Shown: piece after piece, positions 41,338-50,430 of the stretch
Position numbering within the stretch: position 1 is the stretch's first letter
Layout of the letters: every line of letters begins with the position of its first letter
Assembly (NCBI GenBank): GCA_021793515.1
Contig: JAJYSP010000018.1
Location: 1 to 55,296, forward strand
Length of the DNA: 55,296 nt
Direction of reading: 5' to 3'
From: Actinomycetes bacterium
GTDB lineage: Bacteria > Actinomycetota > Acidimicrobiia > Acidimicrobiales > RAAP-2
Notes under the pieces: model-generated
Told to the model about the DNA's origin: nothing
Database searches by the model: none
What the model saw: the letters and a program-made list of their open reading frames with translations, nothing else
Position numbers and translations under genes: made by a program

Positions 41338-42600
41338 CTAAATTGAGGCTTGGCGTTCGTCTGCCTTGCGATACCCATTGACGAGCGGCACGAAGGCCGT
41401 ACCAACGAGCATGAACATCACGGCGAGCACGATCCAGCCGATTCGAGTCGACGACGTCGCAATGGAGATGACGATGAGTGGACCGAGGATTCCGGAAAGG
41501 CCGCGTCCCAACGAGTACGCCCCCTGATACTGACCTTGGAGGTCCTCACGGGCCATGCCAAAGCCGATGCCCCACGACGCCCCGGAACTGTAGAGCTCAC
41601 CGACGGTGTGAAAGACCATGCCGATTACCAGAATGGCGCTGGCGGCAACGGCGTTCGCGCCCGAGGCTGCGGCGTAACAGACCAGCGCGATTGCGATCAG
41701 CACGCCGGAACGGCGAAACGCTCGGGCGGCCGTAGTGATATCGCCCGATCCACGACTTAGCCGTACTTGCAAGAGAATGATCATCGTCGTGTTGATGATG
41801 AGCAGGAGTGCCACCCACCACCGCGGTGCGTGCGTGTGATCGATGATCCAAAGCGGCAGTCCAACACTCTGGACCACGAAGTGGATCGAGAAGAGGCCGT
41901 TGAGGGCCGACGCCGTCAGGTACCGGCGATCCTTCAGGACAACGGACATCGGCGCGGGCCTCTCGTTGGCGTTGAGGGTCACGGGCGGCATAGCGGGCAA
42001 CTTCATGACGAAGTAGGCGGCGACGACGAAGGTGACAGCGTTACATATCACCATGGCGAGGTACGCGTCGCGCGTGTCAATGGCGAGTGCTACTCCCGCG
42101 ACGACCATGCCTATGGACATTCCGAAGTTGGTGACCGCTCGCTGAAACGCACGGACGCGTACGCGTTCTTCGCCGATACCGAAGCGGGACATGAGCGCAC
42201 CACGAGTGCTCCCACTAGCGCTCGAGAAGATGGACCCGATCGCCGAGATGACAATGAATCCGGCGAATGAGTGGACCAGCGTGAAGGCGGCCATGGCTAA
42301 ACCCTCCAAGACGCAACTGGCCGCTGAAAGTTCACGTGGGCCACGTCGATCCGCCAGGTGGCCCGCGGGAACCGACACGACCAAGCCCACCGCGGCGGCT
42401 ATGCCAAGACCAAGCGCGACCTCATGTCCGGATAGACCGACCGACCTCGTGAAGAAGATGACCTCGACGGTGTAGAAAAGGCCATTCCCAATCGTGTTCG
42501 CGAGTGTTGACTTGGTCAGCGTGCGAATGGGGCCCGAAGCCGGAACCACGGATTGTTTGAGGCGGTGGATCCTCGAACCGGACGGCTCAGTTGAGGACAT
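41338..42600 (-). CDS. Major facilitator superfamily transporter
   Basis: 420-aa 12-helix transporter. The loop motif A appears as GHLADRRGPRE after TM2, and a second half begins after a cytoplasmic loop near residue 210 (APMSVVLKDRRYLT). It is a drug- or metabolite-efflux-like MFS without a recognised subfamily signature. Start: ATG at 42600 (MSSTEPSG...) is preferred over the TTG at 42609. No SD is evident; TAAGTT lies about 7 nt upstream, so leaderless translation is possible. No neighbouring gene indicates a substrate. Confidence 0.88.
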   Translation of the reverse strand: MSSTEPSGSRIHRLKQSVVPASGPIRTLTKSTLANTIGNGLFYTVEVIFFTRSVGLSGHEVALGLGIAAAVGLVVSVPAGHLADRRGPRELSAASCVLEGLAMAAFTLVHSFAGFIVISAIGSIFSSASGSTRGALMSRFGIGEERVRVRAFQRAVTNFGMSIGMVVAGVALAIDTRDAYLAMVICNAVTFVVAAYFVMKLPAMPPVTLNANERPAPMSVVLKDRRYLTASALNGLFSIHFVVQSVGLPLWIIDHTHAPRWWVALLLIINTTMIILLQVRLSRGSGDITTAARAFRRSGVLIAIALVCYAAASGANAVAASAILVIGMVFHTVGELYSSGASWGIGFGMAREDLQGQYQGAYSLGRGLSGILGPLIVISIATSSTRIGWIVLAVMFMLVGTAFVPLVNGYRKADERQASI

Positions 42601-42689
42601 GAAAAGCAACTTAGTTGGAATTGTGAATTCTGAAAGGAGAAAACCGACGTCCCCATTCGTCGAACACCGTCACAACGGTGTTCGGACAA

Positions 42690-44387
42690 TCAGGGAACGG
42701 AGCGCACCGGCATGCCCAACGGACACGCTCGGGGATCCCAAGGCGCCAACGTCGGGTTCGAAATCGAGGGCGGCTGGAAGCCGGCCCTGGCGGCTGCTGC
42801 CGCGGCCGCCGCTGCTGCTGCCGCCGCCGTTGGTGACGTCGGGTGCGTCGTTGTCTTAGTTGGAGTCGATGCTGGAGGATTGATCGCGAATTGGGTGCCG
42901 GTCACCACCGTCACCTGGGCGCCGTTCGTGGTGGGGGCCTGCATGAGGGTGACGGCGCCGGTCATGGAATGCGCGACCGCCTCGGCGGCACCGATGGTGG
43001 CTGGCGAGGCGTATTCAACCAGGGTCTCGAGCTGTGTCGCCAGCACGGGTGTGTTACCTGTGCCCGCACCGCGAAATCCCAGGGCCACCAATGAGTTGAG
43101 GGTGGTCGCAGCCTGATTGGGGACGCCCGACCCGTTCACAACCGACACCGTGACCGACGACGGCGCTGGTAGCGGCCGACCGGTGAGGGTGTTGGTGTTC
43201 GGACTGACCTGGAGGAACTGGTCGATGGCGTGCATGTCAGGCACCAGCGACGGAAACTCGATCTCGCCCTTGGGGTAGCCACCGTAGATGTACGAGACGT
43301 TCGGGCCGACCGAGACCGGGATGGTGAGCTGGGGCGCCCCATTGATCTTGGCGGAGTGGAAGGTGAGCAGGAGGTGCACCATGTCCGAGGTGGTGAAGGC
43401 ATTGTCGAACTCGAGCTGGCCCGCGACGCTGTTCACGAGGCGTAGGTCGGTCACGGGATTTCCAAGTCCCTGCTTGGACACGGTTGACGCCAAGACGCGC
43501 AGGAACTCGTGGTCACGGTTGATCCGCCCGAGATCGCTCTGCAGTTCGAAGGGCCAGTAGGCGTGGTCGCCGGTTTTCACACTGGCCGGACGGTACTGGA
43601 GGTGACGGGCGCGCACCACCTGTAGGGCGTGGTAGCCGTCGAGGTGCACGCAACCGGCCTGTGGGATGTTGAGACCCGAGTAGGCGTCAAAGACCGGCAT
43701 GGGGAAGTACATGTTGATGCCACCCAGCGCGTTAACGACGTTCGCAAAGGTGTCGAAGTTCAATTCGACCGAGTGCTGAATCCCGATGCCGAAATCCTCG
43801 CGAATCACCTTGATCAGTTGGGACTGACCCTGATAGAGGGCGGCGTCGATCTTGTAGCCGCCATCGGGACCCGAGCGGGCGTTGGGCAAGAAGAGGTCGC
43901 GAGGAATCGAAAGGATCGACAGTGCCCGGGTGGCGGGGTTGAGGTGCAAGATCATGATGACGTCGCTGTTGACGCCGTTCACCCCGGCTGAGCACAGGCC
44001 GTAGGCGGCATTTTGCACCTTCAACGCACAGCGCGACGTGGAACCAATCATGAGGATGTTCTGCGTGCCGGCGTCGGCGCCCGTTGTCGCCTGGGTGGTG
44101 AGGTTGCCGACCGCGACGCGATGGATCTTGGAATTGAGATAGTAGAGATAGCCGGCACCACCCGCGATGATGAGCACGATGACGACGGCGACGACGCCTA
44201 GGGCAATCCACCACGGCCGCGCGCGCGAGTGGCGCCGTCCCGCCCGACGTTGGCGGTGACCTGCGCGTCGTGACGGCGTTCCCGTTCGTTCGTCGATAGC
44301 GCCAGCCAGCGCACGCAAGCGCTGGGCATTGGGCACCTCGCCGAGCGGCACGCCATCCGACGGCCCTGAATGACGAGAACGGGCCAT
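42690..44387 (-). CDS. LytR-CpsA-Psr (LCP) family protein with LytR_C domain
   Basis: 565-aa cell-wall glycopolymer ligase-like protein. A basic N-terminus and a TM helix at about 58-83 anchor it; the LCP catalytic domain spans about 110-330 with IMIGSTSRC, VMILHLNP and the SIPRDLFLP Arg/Asp region. A LytR_C-type domain covers about 415-505 (SVTVSVVNGSGVPNQAATTLN). The C-terminus is Pro/Ala-rich with a 13-Ala run. LCP enzymes transfer teichoic-acid-like or arabinogalactan polymers to peptidoglycan outside the membrane. The ATG is preceded by TAGAAT (44402-44397) at 9 nt with no SD. Confidence 0.92.
   Translation of the reverse strand: MARSRHSGPSDGVPLGEVPNAQRLRALAGAIDERTGTPSRRAGHRQRRAGRRHSRARPWWIALGVVAVVIVLIIAGGAGYLYYLNSKIHRVAVGNLTTQATTGADAGTQNILMIGSTSRCALKVQNAAYGLCSAGVNGVNSDVIMILHLNPATRALSILSIPRDLFLPNARSGPDGGYKIDAALYQGQSQLIKVIREDFGIGIQHSVELNFDTFANVVNALGGINMYFPMPVFDAYSGLNIPQAGCVHLDGYHALQVVRARHLQYRPASVKTGDHAYWPFELQSDLGRINRDHEFLRVLASTVSKQGLGNPVTDLRLVNSVAGQLEFDNAFTTSDMVHLLLTFHSAKINGAPQLTIPVSVGPNVSYIYGGYPKGEIEFPSLVPDMHAIDQFLQVSPNTNTLTGRPLPAPSSVTVSVVNGSGVPNQAATTLNSLVALGFRGAGTGNTPVLATQLETLVEYASPATIGAAEAVAHSMTGAVTLMQAPTTNGAQVTVVTGTQFAINPPASTPTKTTTHPTSPTAAAAAAAAAAAAARAGFQPPSISNPTLAPWDPRACPLGMPVRSVP
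42789..42827 (-). repeat. Poly-alanine codon repeat inside the LCP gene
   Basis: Thirteen consecutive Ala codons (mixed GCG, GCA, GCC) lie near the 3' end of the LCP gene. Mixed codon usage argues against recent slippage of a single unit, but the tract is a likely length-variable site. The encoded stretch lies in the flexible tail outside the catalytic domain. Confidence 0.7.
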
Positions 44388-44896
44388 AAGGACACAATTC
44401 TACTGTCACCCGAGTTACCTTGCCGTTCAACTCATGAGCCAGCGCCGGCGATCGTCAGCAAGGTCGACCTGCAAATTAAGCAATTCGTACGAAAGTTCGA
44501 CGTCTTTATCGATGGCCCGCCAGTCGTCGTCACGTTCGACCACCCCAGCCCTCTCCTGCACATGACGATCATCTGGGACGTGAGCGTTCGGTCTGAGCCA
44601 CCGGCACAAATCGACCACGTCCACCACCGCGGAAAACTCTCGTGTCCCGGGTTGCCACTCGTGACCCAACTCGAACGCGCCAGCCCGATCGAGGCCACGA
44701 CCGCTTCCCCGGCCGCACGAAGTCGGACTCAATCGGTTGACTTGGCCGTCACGACTCTCGAAGACTCACGATGCTTCCTGCGCAAAGTCCGGCGTGACGT
44801 TCTGCTGACCCCCTTGATCAACTTCGAGCCTGAAGGTTCCTTCTCTTCTCCTCGCGTTCCACCAGAATCGTGTGAAGGGATTCGCGCTACTCGGAC
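44388..44896. other. Intergenic region with an unassigned high-GC3 reading frame
   Basis: About 500 bp between the LCP and sigma-factor genes. A plus-strand frame (44370-44945) is open throughout; its third positions are about 70% G/C by manual reading, yet it begins before the LCP start and has no SD, and no family is seen. A minus frame 44427-44732 is open but starts with TTG. The 5' end carries the LCP promoter region. It may be a decayed gene. Confidence 0.4.
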
Positions 44897-44910
44897 ATTT
44901 ACATGTAAAT
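44897..44910. promoter_or_regulatory. Perfect 14-bp AT palindrome upstream of the sigma factor
   Basis: ATTTACATGTAAAT is an exact palindrome 18 bp before the ECF sigma start and just upstream of its SD. The AT content is unusual for this genome. It is a candidate operator; binding there would block translation initiation or transcription of the sigma operon. Confidence 0.5.
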
Positions 44911-44928
44911 GGCAAATCAAGGAAACCG

Positions 44929-45471
44929 ATGTCCAACAAGGATGAGGCATTTGCACGAGTTGTCGCGACACACCGCAACGCCCTCTTGCGCTACGGACTA
45001 CGTCGTCTCGATGACCACTTCGCTGCCGAGGACCTCGTGGCTGACACGTTTGTTGTCGTCTGGCGACGTTTCGAAGAACTACCCTCTCGGACTGAGGAAC
45101 TGTTTTGGCTCTACGGCATCGCTGGAAATATCCTCTCCAACGTCCTTCGCGGACGTCAGCGGACTTTGCGATTGGAAGCTCGCCTCGCCTTTGAGCGTGA
45201 AGGCGGACTCGCGAATCCTCGCTACACCGGTGAAGACGTCGAGGCGCTACGAGCCGCACTCGGAGAACTCAGCCCGCAAGAGCGTGAGTTGATTCAACTC
45301 ACCTACTGGGAAAGACTCTCGTATCGCGAGATAGGTATCGCGCTCGGATGTAGCGAGAAGGCAGCCGGCATTCGTCTTTCGCGAGCTCGACGACACCTCC
45401 GTGAACGAATCCACCAATCCTGGACCGAGACGACGGTGTCACCACTGCGAGGAGAAGGGACCGACTCGTGA
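44929..45471 (+). CDS. ECF-type RNA polymerase sigma factor
   Basis: 180-aa sigma-70 family, extracytoplasmic-function size. Region 2 covers about 1-75 (RNALLRYGLRRLDDHFAAEDLVADTFVVVW with the -10 recognition helix), region 4 about 115-170 (LSPQERELIQLTYWERLSYREIGIALGCSEKAAGIRLSRARRHL is its HTH). ATG at 44929 has AAGGA 6 bp upstream. It overlaps the following membrane protein by 4 bp (GTGA), the usual sigma/anti-sigma arrangement. The operon has a third gene for a secreted protein, so a cell-envelope signal is likely (inference). Confidence 0.92.
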   Translation: MSNKDEAFARVVATHRNALLRYGLRRLDDHFAAEDLVADTFVVVWRRFEELPSRTEELFWLYGIAGNILSNVLRGRQRTLRLEARLAFEREGGLANPRYTGEDVEALRAALGELSPQERELIQLTYWERLSYREIGIALGCSEKAAGIRLSRARRHLRERIHQSWTETTVSPLRGEGTDS

Positions 45472-46598
45472 ATGAAGACCTGCTCCAAAAGTTGATGAGC
45501 GATATTGACCCCGTACGTGGCCTCACTGACGAGACCCTTAATGATCTCGTGCGACAGGAGCAACTGATGTCCAAGATTACGGCGGGTATTGGCGATGCGG
45601 TACCTGAGCCGCGGACAGTGCGGACACCAACACGGCGACGTTGGCCCGCGATCGTCGGCACAAGTGCTGCGGCCATTACGCTCGCGATAGCGGGTGCCGT
45701 CACCCTCTTCGGTTCGGCACCGGCAGTCGTTAGGAGCGCTGCCGTTGGGCCACAGGAAACCGTGCAGTCAACGGTCGCGCACGAGAGGGTCACGACGGAT
45801 ACAGGAGTCACGCTGACCGGAACCGGTGCGTTCGCGGGTGTTGATGTCAGGCATTACCGCTACATCCACCCGTTCCAACTGGACAATGGGGCCCTCACCG
45901 TCACGCCAGCCGCAACCTCGATGAAGACGCCGACAAATGAATTTGGATTCGCGAGACGTATCTGGGCTACCTCGCAGCTGCAAGGGTATTCGAAGCAATC
46001 ACGAGTCTCGCTCGGATTCGGCGTGGTCACCATCACGAAGCATGTGCGCGGTGTGCCCGCGGTCGAAAAGGTTACGGCGTGGGTGGGCCTCGCCTATGAG
46101 AACACTCCGTATCACTGTCCGATACAGACGACTGGACCGTCCACGCAACAGCTTTTGCGGCGAGCACCGTACAGTGGGATGGCAGCGGTTGTCGTAGGCG
46201 AACCCTCTGGATCACCGGCCGTGGTCTACATCGCCAAGAGCGTGCGCTGCGGGCGTTTCTATCGGGCGCGCCTGGCCAACGCGCTGGAGCAGTTCTCACT
46301 GCCCTGGAGGATCATCAGTACCGTTGGCGCTTCGAAGATCGAGCTCAACGTCTCACCGCCACCTTGTGGGCACGTCATGGGCAACGCCGTCGCCGGGACC
46401 TGGCGTTCCGGAGTCCTGTCATCGGTCGCGATCACCGAATATGGGACGTCACCGGAGTACACCACGGGGTTCCAAGCGTGTCCCGTTGCTACGCCAGTGC
46501 GAGAGGTCATTGATCTCCCGGGTCCAACGTCATCGCGCACTCGATTCATCCACCCCACCACGGGTCTGATGACCGTCGTAGCCAATTCCTACAAGTAA
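45468..46598 (+). CDS. Membrane protein downstream of ECF sigma, probable anti-sigma factor
   Basis: 376-aa single-pass protein: a cytoplasmic part of about 58 aa with helical acidic stretches (LLQKLMSDIDPVRG), a TM helix at about 60-82 and a large extracytoplasmic domain with Cys residues (CPIQTT, CGRFY, CGHVMG, ACPVATP). The order sigma-then-membrane-protein with GTGA overlap at 45468-45471 is typical of anti-sigma factors. No zinc-binding HxxxCxxC anti-sigma motif is visible, so assignment rests on context and topology. The outer domain would be the sensor. Confidence 0.72.
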   Translation: MNEDLLQKLMSDIDPVRGLTDETLNDLVRQEQLMSKITAGIGDAVPEPRTVRTPTRRRWPAIVGTSAAAITLAIAGAVTLFGSAPAVVRSAAVGPQETVQSTVAHERVTTDTGVTLTGTGAFAGVDVRHYRYIHPFQLDNGALTVTPAATSMKTPTNEFGFARRIWATSQLQGYSKQSRVSLGFGVVTITKHVRGVPAVEKVTAWVGLAYENTPYHCPIQTTGPSTQQLLRRAPYSGMAAVVVGEPSGSPAVVYIAKSVRCGRFYRARLANALEQFSLPWRIISTVGASKIELNVSPPPCGHVMGNAVAGTWRSGVLSSVAITEYGTSPEYTTGFQACPVATPVREVIDLPGPTSSRTRFIHPTTGLMTVVANSYK

Positions 46599-46611
46599 GA
46601 AAGGGGTGCTT

Positions 46612-47493
46612 ATGTCGCTGCCGCTCCGGCGCCCATGCACGACGGTCGCCGTCACGGTCATCGTCGGCGTACTTCTCGCAGTGACCCCACTCACGACGCC
46701 TTCGCTCGGAGCCTCACCGAAATCCGCGACGTCACCCGCGACCTGTAGATCGAGCCAGCTACGTGTCTCCATGAGCCCGCCACGGGGTACCTACTCGTCA
46801 TCCGCCGGCTTCCGGGCGACATTGTGGTTCAAGAATATCGGCGCAGCGTGCGCACCCATCGTCGACAACGTCCCCGTGCAAGCGGTCAGTGGGTCGACAC
46901 ACCGGCCGGTCGGAATCAGCTCGTTGAGCGGAACCGTCGCCTACCCCAAGTTGGTCCTGGGTCACGGCGGCTTCGTCTACGCCACCGTCTCGATCGGTTC
47001 AATCTCGACCGCTCAATTCAAAGCGCTGGTCCGCGTGCACGGCAGTTCGTGTTCTCCGAAATACGCTGATGGAATTGAAGTGCTAGCGAATCCAAGAGTC
47101 GCCAGTGACTCGTGGCCGTCGCACTACTTCGCCCTGCCCGAGCGAGTACCGGTCTGTACCAAGGACTACTTCAACGTCAGCGCCGGAGTAATAGAGAAAT
47201 CGCCGGTTGGCTACATCAAGGGCCGGCTCGAAGCCAACGGTGGGCCGGGCCAGTCTTCGGGGTACCGACCGTACCCGGGAACGGTCTGGGCGACGGCCAA
47301 AGGCGGTGAGCTCTTTGGCGCCACGGTTCTTGCCAGCGGGTACTTCGAGTTTCGAGTCCCGGTGGGGACGTACAAACTGACGGGCTCATCTCCGCTGTAC
47401 GGTGGCGGATTGTACCGTTGCCGTGGATCTATCCCAATGATCGTAAGAACAAACGCGATCGCGAATGGGAACGTGATCTGCGTTGAGAAGTAA
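46612..47493 (+). CDS. Secreted protein, DUF4232-like N-terminal part
   Basis: 293-aa exported protein, signal peptide residues about 1-33 (basic start, hydrophobic VAVTVIVGVLLAV, Ala at the end). The middle shows a beta pattern with CRSSQLRVSM, LWFKNIGAACAPI and Cys pairs like DUF4232. The C-terminal part has SSCSPKYADG, VPVCTKDYFN and CRGSIPM, with the fold of a carboxypeptidase regulatory/transthyretin-like domain (YKLTGSSPLYGGG). ATG at 46612 has AAAGGGG; GTG at 46606 sits inside that SD. It follows the anti-sigma gene by 13 bp, so it belongs to the sigma operon, perhaps as a target or signal component. Confidence 0.78.
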   Translation: MSLPLRRPCTTVAVTVIVGVLLAVTPLTTPSLGASPKSATSPATCRSSQLRVSMSPPRGTYSSSAGFRATLWFKNIGAACAPIVDNVPVQAVSGSTHRPVGISSLSGTVAYPKLVLGHGGFVYATVSIGSISTAQFKALVRVHGSSCSPKYADGIEVLANPRVASDSWPSHYFALPERVPVCTKDYFNVSAGVIEKSPVGYIKGRLEANGGPGQSSGYRPYPGTVWATAKGGELFGATVLASGYFEFRVPVGTYKLTGSSPLYGGGLYRCRGSIPMIVRTNAIANGNVICVEK

Positions 47494-47627
47494 CCAAGGG
47501 GCCGGTTTCTTGGAATCAAGTGGGCTTGTGGTTCGCGTCCTTTTCGAGCGAGTTCACCTCAATCCATAACGATCATTGGTAAGACACCCGGCTTCGTCGT
47601 GTGCGGCATGGGTTCTGCAGGGCCCAG

Positions 47628-47792
47628 TCAGAGCACGTCGAGGTAGCGAACATGCGCGCGCCTGCGGTTGACGGGGACGCGAGTTAGCTCGGGCCACGTC
47701 CGACCATTGAGCAGTACCGTCGCCTGACTCCATCCGTCGACCTCAAACAGCGGTAGTTGACTACCGCGATCTGGAGGGAAATGCCGGGACAC
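47628..47792 (-). CDS. Small protein with a strong Shine-Dalgarno
   Basis: 54-aa frame starting with GTG at 47792, behind AAGGAGG at the ideal distance (about 8 nt). The protein reads like a short folded unit: HFPPDRGSQLPLFEVDGW, then TVLLNGRTWPELTRV and a basic RRRAHVRYLD end. G/C in third positions is moderate to high toward the 3' end. A longer upstream frame (to 47891) contains a hydrophobic stretch but starts without SD. No family is recognised. It lies in a gene-poor stretch between the sigma operon and the large lipoprotein. Confidence 0.5.
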   Translation of the reverse strand: MSRHFPPDRGSQLPLFEVDGWSQATVLLNGRTWPELTRVPVNRRRAHVRYLDVL

Positions 47793-48301
47793 TTCACGAA
47801 CCTCCTTAACGAGTGTCACGACGATGACCAGGACTACAAGCGTCACGGCATCACGGATGTGCTCGCATCGATGAACGTGGCAACCGGCCAATCCACGCTA
47901 GGAGTCCTAACCTTCTTGAATTTCATTGACGTGCACGCGCCGGATTGGAGGGTGACCTAACCCAACTGCGGAGATCTCCGTGCTCGTTGGAAAGTGTGCG
48001 CCACATCGTCACCTCAGGCACCTCAGGCACCTCAGGCACCTCGGGCACCTCGGGCACCTCTCTGGGGCACCTTGATCGCGAGGGGTTCAACGCTGAATTC
48101 TCGATTGTCTTTGCGGATCAGCGGAACGTGTCAGTGGGGATGCTGTCGTTGATTTGATAACTGGCGGGCGAGGTGTGTAAGGCCGTGGTGCAACCCAACG
48201 TGCGCGGGCCCGTGGCCTTGCCAACTAACTCGACGGTGACCTCGTTAAGGTGGGCGCAGGTTGGTGGATATTCCACGACCGTCACCGCGTGGAGTCGTGT
48301 T
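47793..48301. other. Gene-poor region with tandem repeats
   Basis: About 500 bp before the lipoprotein gene. It contains the 9-bp repeats at 48010-48061. Several short frames are open (e.g. minus 48118-48441), but none combines start, SD and coding bias. The 3' end is expected to hold the promoter of the lipoprotein gene. Confidence 0.4.
48010..48061. repeat. 9-bp tandem repeat array, about 5.7 copies
   Basis: Consecutive copies CACCTCAGG, CACCTCAGG, CACCTCAGG, CACCTCGGG, CACCTCGGG and a partial CACCTCT. The A-to-G change in the last copies shows that the array is not perfectly homogenised. It sits in intergenic DNA about 240 bp before the lipoprotein start; the unit is a multiple of 3, so it may once have been coding. 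Confidence 0.8.
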
Positions 48302-50425
48302 ATGCCCTTTCTGAGGATGCTCGGAACTCGATCCATTGTTAGAAGTGGAGTGGTTTTTGTCACGGCTTCGCTTGTTCTGGCAAGTTGCGGCACCGCCCGC
48401 AGCACCTCGTTGAGCGCTAACTCGAACCTAGCGGCGATCACGACGACGTTCCTCTACCCGAGTTCGTTGTGCGGTTCGGACGAAGGTGACAACGTTCATC
48501 AGTCGCTAAACGGTGACTTTACGGGTTGCTTCCGTGTGCCCGCCCTGAAGGGCTCGTTGGACGTGGTGGCACTTCAGACTTACGTCAGTAGTCCGTCACG
48601 AGTGAAGCCGTCCCCGGCGACTTCGGTCGCACCAACGCCGTCGGTCGGCCCCCTGACGCTGACGTCGAACACGCCAATCGCGACGCCCGGTGAGACCGTA
48701 ATTTTGACGGGTCATTTCTCGAGTCACCCACCATCGGCTCGACAGCGCCAAGGTCAGCCGTACGCGACGCTGTGTTGGGATGGTTGCCGGAGCGGTTTGC
48801 AAGAGCAGGCCGCACCACTTCACTGGTTGTCGCCGAGCACGTTTCACACCAGTCTTGTCGTACCCGACACAGCGTGGCTGGTGACCCGAGGTGGCGTGGT
48901 GAGGGCCCATCCACTGTCGTCGGGCAACTACCACGTGGGCGTCCAGTGCCTCATCGTCCAGTCGGGTTGTGCGATCGGTCCCGCGGAGGCGCAGACGACT
49001 ATCCACCTGAAAACCCCGGAGCCCACGAGGTGTGTTGCTGGCAAGCCCTGTGAGACCATGTCGCTGAACGTTTCGCGGGCTGCGGTTGGCGACGTGGTCC
49101 ACGTCACCGGTTGGGCGCCGCTGCAGTTGACCATTGGTCAACCTTTTAGTTACGCGCTCACGGTCACGCCGACCCACGCGACGACAACGTACCCGCCCCT
49201 CTCGTTCGCTCGGAATCGAAAGGGTGGAGGCTTCAGCGTTGTTCTTTCGCCGAGGGTGCTGCACGTGGCGCCGGGTCTCACCTGGTCCAGCCTCGGTCGA
49301 GTGCCCTACCTGTCATCGACTTATTCAGGATCGTCCGCGATCGCACCGTTGAGGGGCGCGACCCGTGTCGCGTGGTGTCAACCGTCGCGAATCGTGATCA
49401 ACGGGGGTACTTCTCCGCTCAACGTGCCGACCGTCGGCGTCCCGATGGCCCTGAAGGGATCGACGCTCCACATCTTCTCGCGGCCACCGTCGAGTCCTCA
49501 GTGTGAGACGGTGCAACTGGATCAGCGCAACACCACGAGCATCTACGCCGGCTTTAGCGCCGCGCGAGGAAACTCCATTCCTCCCGTCTATTTAGCGCCG
49601 CTCTATACGACGAACGTCGGGTCGACCTGGCACACCGTGCCGACGCCTCCCGGCACGTCGCTCGAAGACTTTTCTGGTTTCACGATCCAAGGTGACCAGG
49701 TCGACGCGCTCTTTCGTCAAACGAACAGTTCCGACAACCGACACGTCCCCTGGGGCACGAACGCCGGTCGCGTATCGACAGAGGTGACGTCGAACGGGGG
49801 AGTCAGTTGGGCTGCGACGACCATGGGCTGTCCCCCGAGCGGACCGTGCGTGTCGTTCGGTCCGTACTACTGGGGTGGCTGCAACATGAGTAACGCCACC
49901 CAGCCACTGCTACTCGGGCCCCCGGGCGCTACCGCCACCACGGGGGTCGCGTGGACAACGTCACCGTTGGTGAGTTCCGTTGATAGTTGCTTTCCTCAAC
50001 AACTCGTAGTGAGTTCGTCGCGAGAACTGTTCCTGGTCGACCCGTCCTCGCAGTACCCGCTGCAGCAATCAACGAATGCGGGCCGCACGTGGAGGAGCGT
50101 TGCGTTGCCGGTGATTTCTGCGGCGAACTACGGAGCGGACTCCGTGCCAACGAGTAATTCACTGGTACTCGCACCGGACGGTTCGCTGTTCGCCGCAATC
50201 ACGACATCATCTGGGCTGACACAGAAGTTGTTTCGCCTCGCACCTTCGGCGACGTCGTGGTGTCAGGTGCCCCACGCATTTGGAGCGACGATTGCGTCGT
50301 CGGGCATGGTCGGACCGCTGCGAGTAAATGGGGCCAACCTCATGTGGAACCAGACTGTCTACCCGAGTAGCGGCGCAGCAGTGTCGAGCATGCACGTTGT
50401 GTCGCAGTCAAGCTTGCGGTGCTAG
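48302..50425 (+). CDS. Large lipoprotein with sialidase-like (BNR-type) repeats
   Basis: 707-aa lipoprotein with signal peptide and lipobox LVLASC (Cys29). The middle part has Ig-like/beta-sandwich stretches (TPGETVILTGHF, VGDVVHVTGWAPLQL). The C-terminal half contains Asp-box-like turns such as SNGGVSWAATT, TNVGSTWHTV and TNAGRTWRSV, giving a propeller of the sialidase/BNR type. Location: outer face of the membrane. ATG at 48302 has GGAG about 8 bp upstream; a frame extension to 48173 is not supported. No enzymatic residues are recognised, so glycan binding or surface sensing is a guess. Confidence 0.78.
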   Translation: MPFLRMLGTRSIVRSGVVFVTASLVLASCGTARSTSLSANSNLAAITTTFLYPSSLCGSDEGDNVHQSLNGDFTGCFRVPALKGSLDVVALQTYVSSPSRVKPSPATSVAPTPSVGPLTLTSNTPIATPGETVILTGHFSSHPPSARQRQGQPYATLCWDGCRSGLQEQAAPLHWLSPSTFHTSLVVPDTAWLVTRGGVVRAHPLSSGNYHVGVQCLIVQSGCAIGPAEAQTTIHLKTPEPTRCVAGKPCETMSLNVSRAAVGDVVHVTGWAPLQLTIGQPFSYALTVTPTHATTTYPPLSFARNRKGGGFSVVLSPRVLHVAPGLTWSSLGRVPYLSSTYSGSSAIAPLRGATRVAWCQPSRIVINGGTSPLNVPTVGVPMALKGSTLHIFSRPPSSPQCETVQLDQRNTTSIYAGFSAARGNSIPPVYLAPLYTTNVGSTWHTVPTPPGTSLEDFSGFTIQGDQVDALFRQTNSSDNRHVPWGTNAGRVSTEVTSNGGVSWAATTMGCPPSGPCVSFGPYYWGGCNMSNATQPLLLGPPGATATTGVAWTTSPLVSSVDSCFPQQLVVSSSRELFLVDPSSQYPLQQSTNAGRTWRSVALPVISAANYGADSVPTSNSLVLAPDGSLFAAITTSSGLTQKLFRLAPSATSWCQVPHAFGATIASSGMVGPLRVNGANLMWNQTVYPSSGAAVSSMHVVSQSSLRC

Positions 50426-50430
50426 TTCGG

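Noticed and set aside
48010-48061. Tandem repeats considered as a CRISPR array
   Set aside because: Units are only 9 bp with no spacers; it is a simple tandem array.
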